The position numbers and the translations under genes are program-made. From Hemibagrus wyckioides (taxonomy: Eukaryota > Chordata > Actinopteri > Siluriformes > Bagridae), in the NCBI RefSeq assembly GCF_019097595.1, contig NC_080715.1, positions 22,981,573-23,045,572 of the forward strand: a stretch of 64,000 nucleotides of DNA. The letters run 5' to 3'. Below the pieces are notes generated by a model. It searched no databases, had not been told where the DNA came from, and was given only the letters and a program-made list of their open reading frames with translations. Shown in pieces: positions 1 to 11,863 of this stretch (positions are counted from its first letter, which is position 1; every line of letters begins with the position of its first letter).

Positions 1-349
1 GTACATTCCTAAAATACAGGCACACAGATGTAGCAAAGTTGCTCAGAAAAATTAGCACTGATACAACTGCGATGTCTACAGCGCACAACTGTGTTGATAC
101 AGTATTTGTTTTAGCCTTTGTATGTGAAAACTACCTGTTAAAATGTACACACCCTTCATAAGCACTAATTTTGAGATTACTTTTAGGAACGGAATGATAA
201 TTTGATGACAGGTTTCTCTAGTAAAACATTTGTTATTCTCAAAATGTTCCGAAATGTAACAGTACAATGTTTTTCCAAGAAGACTTTCATTAAATGTATG
301 CAGAATACAAAATGACTTGCAGTTCATATGCTGCTAATGGTATGTATAT

Positions 350-367
350 TAGTAGTAGTAGTAGTAG
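350..367. repeat. (AGT)n microsatellite
   Basis: Six AGT/TAG trinucleotide units, followed by a T-rich stretch. Confidence 0.8.
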
Positions 368-1025
368 ATTTTATTTTTTATTTTTTTTATCCTGTGATCA
401 AAATGCACAGCTGAGAGAAACTGTTTCAGAGCTCTTGTGTGTGTGTGTATAATCATAACAGATGTATGTAAGTATTTTTATCTACCAAAACCTGGATTAT
501 TTGCTCACTTCACCACACCTGGGTAAGCAAGAACAGATCCTGGTTTCACTGAATTAAACCTGAATAGATAATATTTCCTCAGACAGAGGATGAAGATGCC
601 ACATCTCCCAGGTTTTTTTGTGCTCTAGGAGATACTGTCCAGTGGGGGGCAGGAAAGAGATCAGGATTCTTCCTGGTCTTTTTGTTCCAGCACAAAAAAA
701 CAAACTAGATTTTGACAAACCTAAGGAAATTCTTTCGTTTTGCTTCATGATCTGTAAAAAAAAATTCAACACTTTGTAAGAAGAAACCTATTTAACAGAT
801 GCACTGTATTGCTATTGAATGAGAACTTTCCGTGAAATGCAAATAGAAACTATTCAGAGAGTGTACAGTTAAGACTATTCCTGGATTATTTAACAGTTGT
901 TCTATATCAGATTAAATCCAGTACATAATCAGATGTTACAGATATTTTTAATGCAAAGGTATTTGTGTGTATTTTGGTGTTGACAAGTTACTGAGATTTA
1001 AACAGATTCTCTCACGACATCATTA

Positions 1026-1030
<5 letters not shown>

Positions 1031-1061
<31 letters not shown>
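1031..1061. repeat. (CT)n microsatellite
   Basis: An uninterrupted CT dinucleotide run of about 15 units in noncoding DNA. Confidence 0.9.
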
Positions 1062-1063
<2 letters not shown>

Positions 1064-2162
1064 AGAAGTAAGCACATAGCAGAAGTATATCTAATGAAAA
1101 CAACATATGAAAGTCTGAATGTTCACACCACATTAAAGCTATGTAAGTATATCACACTAAAGTAAAAGAGAGCATGAATGTAAAAGGAGACCCTCCTCAA
1201 CCCTGTCACACTTAACCCTGAGTCACAATGCTATCTGATAAGCCAAACCTGTGTATTGTTGGAGCTGATATACAGACAGAAAAAGAAGTGCTGAGAAGTA
1301 GAGTAGACGAGAAAACCAGCATGAAATATATCTTTTTCTGAGAAACAACAAACCATGACAGGAAACAGTCCAAACCATCCTAATCTGTGGCCTGACACAC
1401 ACAAACACACACCCTAGCGCACCTCTCAGTTTCAGCCACAGGAACATCTGCCACTCTTCATCCACCCATCACCTGTTTCTCAGGACCTTGAGCTCCTATA
1501 AATTGCACCTCTTCAGAGATGTTGATGCAGCCAGTTACTGTTTGAGCAGCTTGTCTATTTCCTGGAAAGGAAGGACAGTTTGTTTAAGCTGTTGGGTTTC
1601 TCAGACTATTAAAGTACAGGGCTTAGGTTGGCTTCTCTCTTCGCCTGTTACTCCACAAAAACCTCACATCAGACTCCAATGTCCTGTAATTTAAGCATTG
1701 CGCTGCAGGCTATGATCACCATCTTATGGGATCATTTCAGAGTGTGGCGTACAACTAAAAACATGACCTGCCTTTCCTGTGACTTTACTGGATACAAACT
1801 CTTCCCTCATTTGTCTTGTCTCTGACATCTCGGATTTGGGATCGATTTGGGATGAGAAATCGTTCAGCATTTGGCTACGCTAAGCACAGACATAGCTCAT
1901 AATTGAACATGTCTGCAGCTGGAGAGACTGCAGACAACATTCTGAAGTTTTAGATTAGTTTACTGCCTTTGATCGTAGTTTGCATCTACAGGCCACATGC
2001 TGCTAATTCCTGCTTCAGCTAGCTTGTCTAAATGCTTACTAAATACTCATTTACAAAATCTTTTTCTTTCTTTCTTTCTTCCTTTCTTTTTTGCTTTCTT
2101 ACTTTCTGAGAATTTCATATATTTTGCATATTTCCTACATAATTTGCTCATTAAGAAGCAGA

Positions 2163-2222
2163 CATATATATATATATTTTTTTTTTTATATATATTTTTA
2201 TATATTATATATATATTTTATA
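2163..2222. repeat. AT/T low-complexity tract
   Basis: Alternating TA runs broken by poly-T. It follows a CTTT-rich pyrimidine stretch near 2060-2100. Confidence 0.8.
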
Positions 2223-2947
2223 CATGCCAGTATCCTTTGGTTGCTTTTAATTTTCTTGTCACTGAAATGTCACATGAGCACAACCATTAAAGCATGATGG
2301 GTCTTTGTGATATTAAAAGAGCCTAAACCCAATCAGCCTCTAAAACAAGCAGCAGTAATGTTTCATGTTTAGGTATTTAAAGCTAGGATATTTACTATAA
2401 AACCAGCTGTTGGTTGTTACTAAATAGTCCTATCATCAGCTGATTTTGAACTTTTATACAGTTTGAACCTTAGAACAGATGAAGAATTGCAAAGAATTAG
2501 TGGGAAAAAAAGAGAGAGAGAGACAGAAAGCCAGAGCTGACTGGAGGCAAAAGCAGAAACAGAGCAGAGCTGGAAATTGGTGGTTTCTGTGCAGCAAATG
2601 TCCTGCTTTTCCAACCAAAATTAAATGTGTCTTGAAACTATTGGCAATTTACAGTGCCACTTATCTAGCTTTAAAACAAAGAACCATTCGTTCACGATTT
2701 TAGGTTCTTGTAATGGACACCAAAGAAAATGTGTACCAGACTGCGCTTCTTCTGTTTGTGCTTGCATTACGCTCACAGCAAGCACAGGTCACCAGTTTAC
2801 ACAGTGATTTTAATTCAGATTGAACTTTTTCATGCTAATCTTTTGACAAGGTGCAATTAATCTTTCACATTCTAGCTTGGGGAAGTACAGACATTATACA
2901 GAAACACAGTTCAGAAAGAAAACAGAATACCTTTACATTATTATTAT

Positions 2948-2978
2948 GATCATGATGATGATGATGATGATGATGATG

Positions 2979-3028
<50 letters not shown>

Positions 3029-3029
3029 C
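2948..3029. repeat. compound (ATG)n(ATT)n microsatellite
   Basis: About nine ATG units pass directly into about seventeen ATT units. This compound triplet array produces artificial poly-Met/Ile and poly-His/Asn open frames, which should not be read as genes. Confidence 0.9.
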
Positions 3030-3247
3030 AAAAATATCTGCAGAATGGAGCATTTTTCTTTATTGTAGTCTGCATGACTTTGTATACTTTATGGATTATG
3101 CTCTGAAGAACTCCAGTGAACTCTAGTGAACTCTACTATACCTAACTCTGATCATTTCTAACTTAAAATAACATAAATCTTCAGTGACTAGTGTACAGTG
3201 GGTTGGCCTCACACACTGGTTCTTGACTTCTACATGAGCTAGGGACA

Positions 3248-3265
3248 GGGTTAGGGTTAGGGTTA
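3248..3265 (+). repeat. short telomere-like TTAGGG patch
   Basis: Three consecutive GGGTTA units occur here, matching the vertebrate telomere repeat. A degenerate second patch lies about 440 bp further on. Confidence 0.65.
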
Positions 3266-3694
3266 CAGTAGGGTTCAAAAATTTTAGGACTTTTTGGATT
3301 CTGCACAGGCTACATCTAACAAAACTTTCCCTTCTCCTTATAGTTATTTATGGATTTTTGAGTTATTTGGGTTAGCTTGTGATTATTTCATGGGTTGTAT
3401 TTACTTGTTTAAGGATTGAGATCTGTCATAGTTTGTGTAGCTGTTTTTGTATTTAAGTTTTATTTATTTTTATTTTGGTTTGGATAATTAGGTTGGAAGG
3501 AAAAGGAAGTAAGTTTTGTCAACTATGTAATTTGTCCCTTTTTCAATTTTGTTTATTCCATGTTAGTATGTTAGGATTTTGAATTTAATGTTTCTTTTAA
3601 AAGTGTATTTATATTTGGATTTGTTTTTCTAAATAAAAAACCTTTTTTTTGGTTGTTTGTTTTGGCTAATGAAGTTGAAATGAAGTCATATGGT

Positions 3695-3780
3695 TTAGGC
3701 TTAGGGTTACAGTAAGGTTAGGGTTAAAGTGAGGTTAAGGGATAGAGTTAGGTTAAGGTTTCTTAAGGGTAAGGTTAATC
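3695..3780 (+). repeat. degenerate TTAGGG-like patch
   Basis: GGTTA and GGGTTA variants are interspersed with AGTGAGG and AAGG. The motif TTAGGGTTACAGTA is shared with the patch at 3248-3265, so the two share an origin. Confidence 0.55.
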
Positions 3781-4600
3781 TTCCTGATTTCATGAGTAAG
3801 CGTTACAAAGATATATTTTTGCCCTTTATAAGTTTTCAACTTTCACTCAATATGCTCAACAACTTTCCAAAATCTTCCATGTCCAACATAATACCTTCAA
3901 CTTTATAACATAGAACTGAAAAGGGTTACTAAGTAATGGCTCAAAAAGTGACTAAGATTGAAATTCTCGCTCTATCATGCTCTCCTGCATGTCCTCATGA
4001 CAGACCTGCTGTTCCCATCTCAATCACTTTGCTTCCCCAAATACTGAACACATATTTCCACTTCTCTCTTCTTCACTCATTTGTGTATTCAGATCTGTCT
4101 TTGTGTGCATTTTGTTTGTGTTCTTATTTAATCTCCTACTCTCATGCATGTTATCATTGTCACCATATTATCACATACCTTGTGGCTTTTAACTTGTGTG
4201 TTTTCATCTTGTCTTCCTGCATGTAACTCAGTGTTATTGTGTCAAGGATATAAAAGGATATGAAGATTACGACTTCTCACGTTCAAGCAAGTTGCCAAAC
4301 TGGTATTTTTAATCCTACATTTTGTTAAATCTCTAATATCTATTGTTGATAATTACTTGAATATGACGTGAATTATTATTAACCTACTTTTCTTTTCAAG
4401 GAAACTGCTTCTCAAGACATCACAGTGTAATTTACACTGTCATTATTTGTTGTAGAAGTATGCTAATTATAAAGGCAAAGGTAAAGCATAAAAACATAAA
4501 GCTGTTGTCAAGTCAAGACTGTAAATAACAATTTTACAAGACTCAAATTCTCTAGGACAAGAACCATAAGAGAAAAAGGCAAAATGTTTTTAATCAAAAA

Positions 4601-5134
4601 GAAAAGGGAATTTATTATGACCACTGAGAGGTGAAGTGAATAAGACTGATGATCTCCTCATCATGGCACCTGTTAGTGGGTGGGATATATTAGGCAGCAA
4701 GTGAACATTTTGTCCTCAAAGTTGATGTGTTAGAAGCAGGAAAAATGGGCAAACGTAAGGATTTGAGTGAGTTTGACAAGGGCCAAATTGTGATGGCTAG
4801 ACGACTGGATCAGAGCATCTCCAAAACTGCAGCTCTTGTGGGGTGTTCCCAGTCTGCAGTGGTCAGTATCTATCAAAGTGGTCCAAGGAAGGAACAGTGG
4901 TGAACTGATGACAGGGTCATGGGCGGCCAAGACTCATTGATGCATGTGGGGAGTGAAGGCTGGCCCGTGTGATCCGGTACAACAGCTACAGTTGCTCAAA
5001 TTGAAGAAGTTAATGCTGGTTCTGATAGAAAGGTGTCAGAATACACAGTGCATCACAGTTTGTTGCGTGTGGGACTGCATGGCCACAGACCAGTTAGGGA
5101 GCCCGGGTGGTCATAATGTTATGGCTAGTTGGTG
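4601..5134 (+). mobile_element. Tc1-like element, family A, copy 1 (truncated)
   Basis: The left end carries the subterminal sequence also found at 37.4, 40.5 and 63.4 kb (CACTGAGAGGTGAAGTGAATAA). A short frame at 4745-4902 starts [20 protein letters not shown], a typical Tc1 transposase N-terminal helix-turn-helix that breaks after about 45 codons. The right end has GGTGGTCATAATGTTATGG, the terminal motif of the family. The catalytic part is missing, so this is a dead copy. Confidence 0.85.
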
Positions 5135-7324
5135 TGTGTGTATATATAATATATAACTTATTAACAGTCATCATAGGTGAAAATCTTCATGGATAACTAA
5201 CAACAATGAGAAGTCTATAAAATAAAAATTTTCTAAATTCAGTGCTCCTTCAGACATGTAGTGGACGCATGATGAAACTTTATTATGTGCTTCTACAACT
5301 TCTACAGCATGTGAACAAAAGGCAGAGAAGTGCATTGTATAGAGAGGGAGGGTATTCACTGGACTGTCTCTCTGCCTGTCTCTCTCACCTACATTCTGCT
5401 GTGTAGTGTTTTCATTGTCTCTGCATATCTTTCAGCAATATTCCAGAAATGGGGCTTTGGTAACCGCCTAGTTTGCGTGATTGTTCTCCTCTCGCTGGAA
5501 CAGATGCATGATTCGGCCATCATGGCTTTCTGATTGAACACTCACTCACACACACAAACACAAGCACACACGTCTTTTGCACTGGTATGTAACATATGTT
5601 AGCTGGAGGTATTATCAGAGATCTGCATGAACTTAACTTATCAGCAGGTCCGGCGGAAAAAGAACAAGATAGAAGAAGAGAAAACATTGGATTAAGCAGT
5701 CTAGTAATATTCCGACTGAGCTCTAGTGTTCTGTTGCATGAATGTGATTACCACAGACAACTCTACAGTATGTCCCTGTACTGAAAATGATTTTGTACTG
5801 GAAGCTCATTTATGTCAATAAAAAAAAATCTATGACTAAAGATTTTTTTTAAAATAAGAAAAATATACAGCATGATTCAGAATAGCGCTGAGCAGACAGA
5901 CGTGTGAAAGTTTTACCCATGAAGTTTTACCCAGCTGCCAAACACTGAAACAATCCAGTAAAACTCTATTCCGTTTCCTTATGCTTCCCGGAGGATTTCA
6001 AGTCATCCATGGAAACTGAGCCTGTGTTTACTTTACACTAGCAGTGTTAGTTGTTTCATTCATTAAAAATGCCAGACAGATAAGGTAACAGCTAAACATT
6101 TGGTTAGGTTGCAGAGACTGAATCTGTATTTAATGACAAGGAACTGCAGCAGGTGGGGAAGGACACACTCCTGAGAAGGAAATGAAACATGCGGAGGCAA
6201 GCAGATGGTACAGCACTACACAGGGTGTAAAGGAGAGAGGCTGCTGGGGCAGATGTGGACATTGACTAACCGCATGCTTATTGCTTGACATATTGAAAGC
6301 GTACGCAGACGCCATTTAACTGCTGATGGATCATTGTGAAAACTCCTAAACACCTGATCCTGATATCACATTGCACTGAAGACTCACTTTATATAAATAA
6401 ATGTGAAATAAATGGCTCCTTACACTACATTAATGACTTTCTTTGCCATATAAGCACAGTGTTTAAATGGTTTATGAGGCTTAGATTACGTGGACGTTAC
6501 CATAAAAACTTACACCTGTGATTTGCAGTGCAGCCGGAACTAGTGTCAGAGCTGCTGTTATTCAGGGTATAAAACATGATGACGTGCTGCCAGAGAATCA
6601 GATTCTCTAGCCAGAGAATCTGTGATTTATTTATTTGTATTTTGTTCCAACGGTGGAAATTATACCCAAAGATTGAAAACAAGTCCAGGAATAAGGCTCC
6701 AATAAGCAGGCAGAATATTGCTGCACACATTTGATTAATTAGCCTTAAATGCCCTTAGCTATTTCCATTTCATTGCATTTTATCTCATTTTGACCCGATT
6801 CTGTTTGTATTTTTTTGTAAAAACAGACAATCGGAAAAAGAACATTTCAATGCATGTCACAGAGTGTTAGTGTATGTGACCAATAAAAATTTTAATTGGA
6901 AATATTTGACTAGTTTAAAAGGAGACCCAGGCTACAATAGGTGCAAAAAACAAATATATTATGGAACTAAGGAACGTAATATTACGAAAGTGTGTTAATG
7001 AGAAACCAGAAAGTCTCCTGTGCTGAAACTATTGACCGTTACAAAGTGCTCCATCTATAAATGTTAAAACTCTTGAGGGACCATGTCACCAATTACATGC
7101 TTGTATTTATTAAATAACACTTAATAAATACAAATATTAAGGAGCAAATATGAGAATTCGTACAATTAAGGTACAGTTAACGTTTCCATCTGCTCCGGCT
7201 GTAGCATTGGTAATTTAATTGTTTGCACTGGTTCGCTTTGTACATTACAATACCGCACTATTACACAGAGTATATATTAATCTAGATTTTCAACACAGTT
7301 AACCTTACTTAAAATTCCTATACG

Positions 7325-7406
7325 TTTCTTTATTGTTGTGCACTGATACACCAAGGCAAATTCCTTGTACATGTAAAACCCACAGTACTTGGCAATAAAG
7401 CTGGTT
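7325..7406 (+). repeat. retroelement-like 3' tail
   Basis: The text running from TGTGCACTGATACACC to GGCAATAAAGCTGGTTCTGA resembles a 3' tail common to fish retroposed repeats, where TTGGCAATAAAGC is the hallmark. Only the tail is recognisable and the family assignment is from memory. Confidence 0.4.
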
Positions 7407-8211
7407 CTGAATTTAACAGTGCTGTAGTCTAAAACCATTCAGAATGTAGTTTGATTGAAAAATTGCTAAAAGCATTTTAAAACCCTCAGTGGAATTCAAG
7501 CAAATACAGGGGGAAAAAATCAGAAAGGTGATCTCTACACTACATACACAGCATGGACACTAGGTTGAAAACGCTAGAACGTTCCTTTAAAAAAAATGGG
7601 TGGGTGAGTGGGGGGGGGGTGATACAGTGGCCACAATTTGTTTTGACAGGGTGGTGAGTTGCGAGAGCCTCATGACTCCGGAAATGCCCGTCAATGTAAT
7701 ACCAAAAAATAAATAAAAATACAAAAAAAAAAAAAATCCGCTCTACCACTGCATGGAAATTTACAGTAACATTACTGAGTAACTCTCCCACCCTGAACAT
7801 GGATACATTTACTCAACACATTACAAAGACGTTGTTCATGTGCAATCCAGTACACAATGAGTCATTAAAAAAAAAACACAACCTAGAACTTGATCCGATC
7901 TCAGGGCCAGTGATTTTTATTTTTAGTACTACTTTTGGTCTTTGAAGTAATAAAACCGAGCATGGTTACAGCATCTTCGAAATAAACCAGCCTGCAGTTT
8001 ATTCCTAAGTAAAAGCAGATGACTAAAAATTCACAGCATTCTCCTCATCAGCTAAAACGTAATGCTGGAGTTTAAACACATTAACCGTTATTAGAAAGTG
8101 TCCAGCACTTGACCAACATGACTTTGATCACTGACCGTCTTTAAACATACAAGGTCAAATTATTTTTCCTTGCTTATTAGCGATACAAGTTTTCCCCTTT
8201 TTCACTTTCAG

Positions 8212-8452
8212 ACTTGGCTCAACAGTACATGGTGTTACCAACCTGCTGACTCATAGCCTTGTGCTGTGGCGTGGCAATGGGAAATGGAGCAAGGCCATGA
8301 CGAAGCTCTGCTGGAGACTGGATGCAATTCACGAGTGTCCCCCGGAGAGGTATGTGCAGAAAGACAATGTTCCAGTCGAATTACAGCTTCAAGAACTTGG
8401 AACCAGTGACGATTACGCACAACCCAGTAAGTCTATTACCCATTTCCACTGA
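8212..8452 (+). CDS. candidate terminal coding exon of an unidentified plus-strand gene
   Basis: A strong acceptor (pyrimidine-rich TTTTTCACTTTCAG, ending at 8211) opens a frame of 79 codons from 8213 to a TGA at 8450-8452; one base at 8212 completes an upstream codon. The peptide includes LVLWRGNGKWSKAMTKLCWR and later DDYAQPSKSITHFH. It is rich in Trp, Cys and charged residues, unlike chance AT-rich frames. A plus-strand AATAAA follows at 8589-8594. Alternatively the exon ends at the donor-like CCA|GTAAGT near 8425 and continues outside the window. No family is recognised and no other exon of this gene was found. It is not GDAP2, the neighbour I expected from human, as far as I can recall that protein. 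It could be a decayed or chance exon. Confidence 0.45.
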
Positions 8453-8588
8453 GAGCTGGAATTTTGGATTGTGCAAAGCTGCATGTCCAGAGCACCACCA
8501 AATCTCCACACTACATTTAAATAGCTATATTGATATGAGCATCTCGGTGTTTCTTGAAATCTTAAGAAAATATCCAATCACATCTGGA

Positions 8589-8594
8589 AATAAA
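8589..8594 (+). terminator. candidate polyadenylation signal, plus strand
   Basis: AATAAA lies 137 bases after the TGA of the candidate plus-strand exon. It faces the minus-strand AATAAA at 8627-8632. Confidence 0.45.
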
Positions 8595-8626
8595 GACAAA
8601 ATTCACATCACCATGGGGTTGAATAC

Positions 8627-8632
8627 TTTATT
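8627..8632 (-). terminator. tent5c: candidate polyadenylation signal of tent5c
   Basis: The minus strand reads AATAAAG, followed within 40 bases by the GU-rich run GGTGATGTGAATTTTGTC. Use of this site gives a tent5c 3' UTR of about 3.25 kb, in line with the long 3' UTR of mammalian TENT5C (from memory). Other sites are possible. Confidence 0.5.
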
Positions 8633-11600
8633 TCCCCCTCCTCTTCATACATATTTTCCTGATGTTCATCTCCATCCAAAGGAAAATTTAAAGTGAGGTA
8701 AAAGTGCTCAAATTAATTGACAATGAAACATTTTATAAACCTCAAAACACCAAGTTGACAAATAAGCTTTTTTTTCCCAAAAAAAAAAAAAGAAAAAGAA
8801 AAAAAAAAAAAAAAGTGAGACATTTCCACATCTTAAACTTTTCGACTCACGATCATTGGCACAGTCAGACATAACACAAAAACTGCACATCCTACAACTC
8901 GTTACTGCCTGGCAAACAACTGGACTTCCAAAGAAGCCTCCAGCATCAGCAAACCTTTAGACAATTCTCCAAAACACAGGAAAGTCCTCCCCTAGGAAAA
9001 CATTAAACAAATAATGATACAGATGCTTTCTGAGCCATAGTGCAACAGTACTAGCAAAGCTTAAACATCTTTGTTCACAGAGAGACAGCTAAGAGAATGT
9101 TCAAATAGGGAAATTCTGGAATTACAGCAGAAAAAAACAAAAATAAAACACTTCTATCTGAAAGAACAAAATACTTCTGCATTAGTATAAACACTATGCA
9201 TGCATCCATTTCAAAAACAATCTCCTTATATACAACCAACCTACTGTACATCGAGCTGTTAAACAGGCGCCCAAGCCAAGCCCCATCATGCCAAGCCTTA
9301 TCCGGGTGAAGTTCAAACAGCGGGATCAAACGTATCCCATGGCATCTAAAAATGCTCAATCTGGGCAGATTAAGGAGATGCTGTATCTATACGTCACACA
9401 TCCATGGTCTAAAACTTATGAAGCCTTATGAATTGATTTACACAAACATAACCTGAGGGGGGGGGGGAAAAAAAAAAGTTACTTGGGGCTTGTTTTGTGG
9501 AAAAGGACCACAGACATCTGAGAAACGAATACATTTGAAAGCAGGCGACGTCTAAATACTCCATTAAGTACATCCCATCAGTCATGTGAGAAACGTAACA
9601 TTTCAAGCCAGAATGCAAGTTAAATAATTCAGAAACACACAGCAGCCCTTTGTCCAGGATCCATTCTCTGCCTCACCCCATGCGTCATTTAGAGCTTACA
9701 CGGCTCCCCAGGTTTTAGAGATCACTTGTATGCATTTAGAAATTTGAATGTGTGAGGTATTTAGCGATAACTGGTCAATGCCCTGCTTGGTGGCATTAAA
9801 AGGGCAGTTGACAAATTGTCTATTACTGGAATGACTAGACAACTAGGTTTAAGAAAAGCAGGGTGTAAGGATGGACCAGAGGACATTATAATGTAAACTA
9901 ACTTTTCTCATGACACCAAAATGCCTAGATCCATAATATACACATACCCCAACCCAATATTTACCCTAAGACTGCCCCCCACTCACCCACCCACCCACCA
10001 TCCACTAATCCCCACCCACTACATCCCACCTCAAATCGACTCCAAGAACCACAGCCTGACTACGAAAACAAAAAAATCCTAAAGTCAATAAGTCCTGACC
10101 CAGGGGTGTGACCACAACGGTCCGAGGCCACAGTGACCCTTTCCCCACCTCCCTCCAAAGTCTGTGTGAAGCAGATAAGAGACTGAGCGTGGCTCTCCAG
10201 GTTATCTACTCCGTGTGCGCGCATGTTTGAAAAAGCTGTGTGCAGATGCAGAGTAAGCAGAAGGAAAGACTTTGTCAAGAAAATCTGAAACAGCTGTTAG
10301 TCCAGAATGAAAGGCTTTTCAGACAAAAATAGTGATATATACACACACGAGACATTGATGTGCATCAGTATTATAGTTGAGGGCATGCAACATTAACCAT
10401 ACCAGGGGTTTAAAATCCATAATTGGAATCTACCAAGAGCCACTGTAAGGTTTCTGTGAATGGGGCCCTGCTCCAATGACCAGAAAAGGGTTCGGCATGG
10501 ATCCGTATGAAGAGCAAGAGCAGCAGAAGCACATGTAAGGTGTTCGTCACAGCAGAAAACCCTGCCCACCTCCCTCCAGCGTAGACATATTCTGCCCTGC
10601 ACCTCTTAGGATAATTTTAGAGCGGTGTGACACCAGTTTGGAGTCTTGTTACACAGCAATGCAAAGCCTGCTAAGGATCACTATAGACTCAAGAGCACCG
10701 GACACCCAACACTTTATCCTTTTAAGGAAAAGGGACAACCTCGTCGTCATGCTCCCTCTCACATGTACGCTCATTGCGAATTCAATTCCATGCATAAGTC
10801 ACTCAAAGGCAATCCTGTCCTCTTCCCGGCAGCCAACTCTGGCAAACATTACCATACCCATATTAAATCGCAGAACGATGACTAGGTCGTTTCTGAAAAT
10901 GTTACTTGCACTGTTGTCCTTCACACAAACAATAAAGGCTACATCTCTTATTTGACCTAAACTGGCTGGAAATGTGAAAGCACACCAGCTAGAAATGCTC
11001 GCCTGAACACGTTTACAACTTGCAGCTGAAGAGAGATAACTTTCTGAAGTTTGTACTGGAATACTAAAAATATTTTTGCATGCAAACGATGTACACACCC
11101 CAAAAACAAATGCTACGTAAACTATAATTTCAGCATCTGTATCTATAACAAACGTGCAGTGTCCTTTACCTCACAATAACCCTGGTTATTATTAGCTGAG
11201 GAAGTTAAAATGCCAAGCTGAAAGCTCTTAAGGATATTAGCAGCTCAATAGTAGTAAAAAAAAAAAAAAAGGGGGGGGGGAAGAAAAGAAAAAAAGAAAG
11301 GGGGGAAAACCCTCCTCATTGCACACTGGAATTTTCTGTTTAAGCCTGAGCTTACATTTTTGTGTCACCCAAAATCTTTTTTTTTTTCCAATTTATATAC
11401 AACAAAATTTTGTGTTTTTTTCTACATTTTCTATGTTTTATCACAAGAAGCATCAAAACTGTCCTTTAGAGAAATCTTTCCTCCCCTAAAGACAAAAGTA
11501 TGTAATACATTAGGGAGGGATAAGGCACAATAAGAATTGCTCAGATTAGGGACACAAAGGCAACAAAAACAATCTGAGAAACAAATTTAAGGGAACATTT

Positions 11601-11704
11601 GATCTTTCCCCACCAATATAGATAATCCAAGCTCTAAAAAATATATATATTACTTTGGATCCAATGATCTTGACACAATGACATAAGAATTTAGCAAGAG
11701 TCCC

Positions 11705-11705
<1 letters not shown>

Positions 11706-11745
<40 letters not shown>
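11706..11745. repeat. 40-base poly(A) tract (poly-U in tent5c mRNA)
   Basis: An uninterrupted run of 40 A lies about 120 bases past the tent5c stop. In the minus-strand transcript it would be a U40 tract. Confidence 0.95.
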
Positions 11746-11747
<2 letters not shown>

Positions 11748-11863
11748 CCCGAATGCTTGTCCTTTTAAATATCCTTTATGCCCCCACACAGGGTAATAGC
11801 ACTCAGGGCCAAAGAGTTGGGTTTTTTTTTCCTTCATCGATAAAGCATTGTAAGTTTAGAGTC

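Larger units (their letters stand above)
1..8211. other. AT-rich noncoding DNA left of tent5c
   Basis: No convincing exon was found on either strand here. The open frames are short and lack family resemblance or paired splice sites. The stretch holds simple repeats, telomere-like TTAGGG patches, one Tc1-like copy and a retroelement-like tail, listed separately. It could be intergenic, or an intron of the plus-strand gene whose candidate exon starts at 8212; the sequence does not decide between these. Confidence 0.6.
8605..11863 (-). other. tent5c: probable 3' UTR of tent5c
   Basis: From the tent5c stop codon to the candidate poly(A) signal there is no plausible coding exon and no recognised transposon. 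It holds homopolymer-rich stretches at 8767-8815, 9460-9478, 11255-11305 and 11706-11745, and a C-rich patch near 9970-10030. The short frames at 10.06-10.6 and 10.8-11.1 kb have no family resemblance. The boundary depends on the poly(A) site chosen. Confidence 0.55.

Noticed and set aside
2865..3068. Poly-Met/Ile and poly-Asn/His frames
   Set aside because: Translation of the (ATG)n(ATT)n microsatellite.
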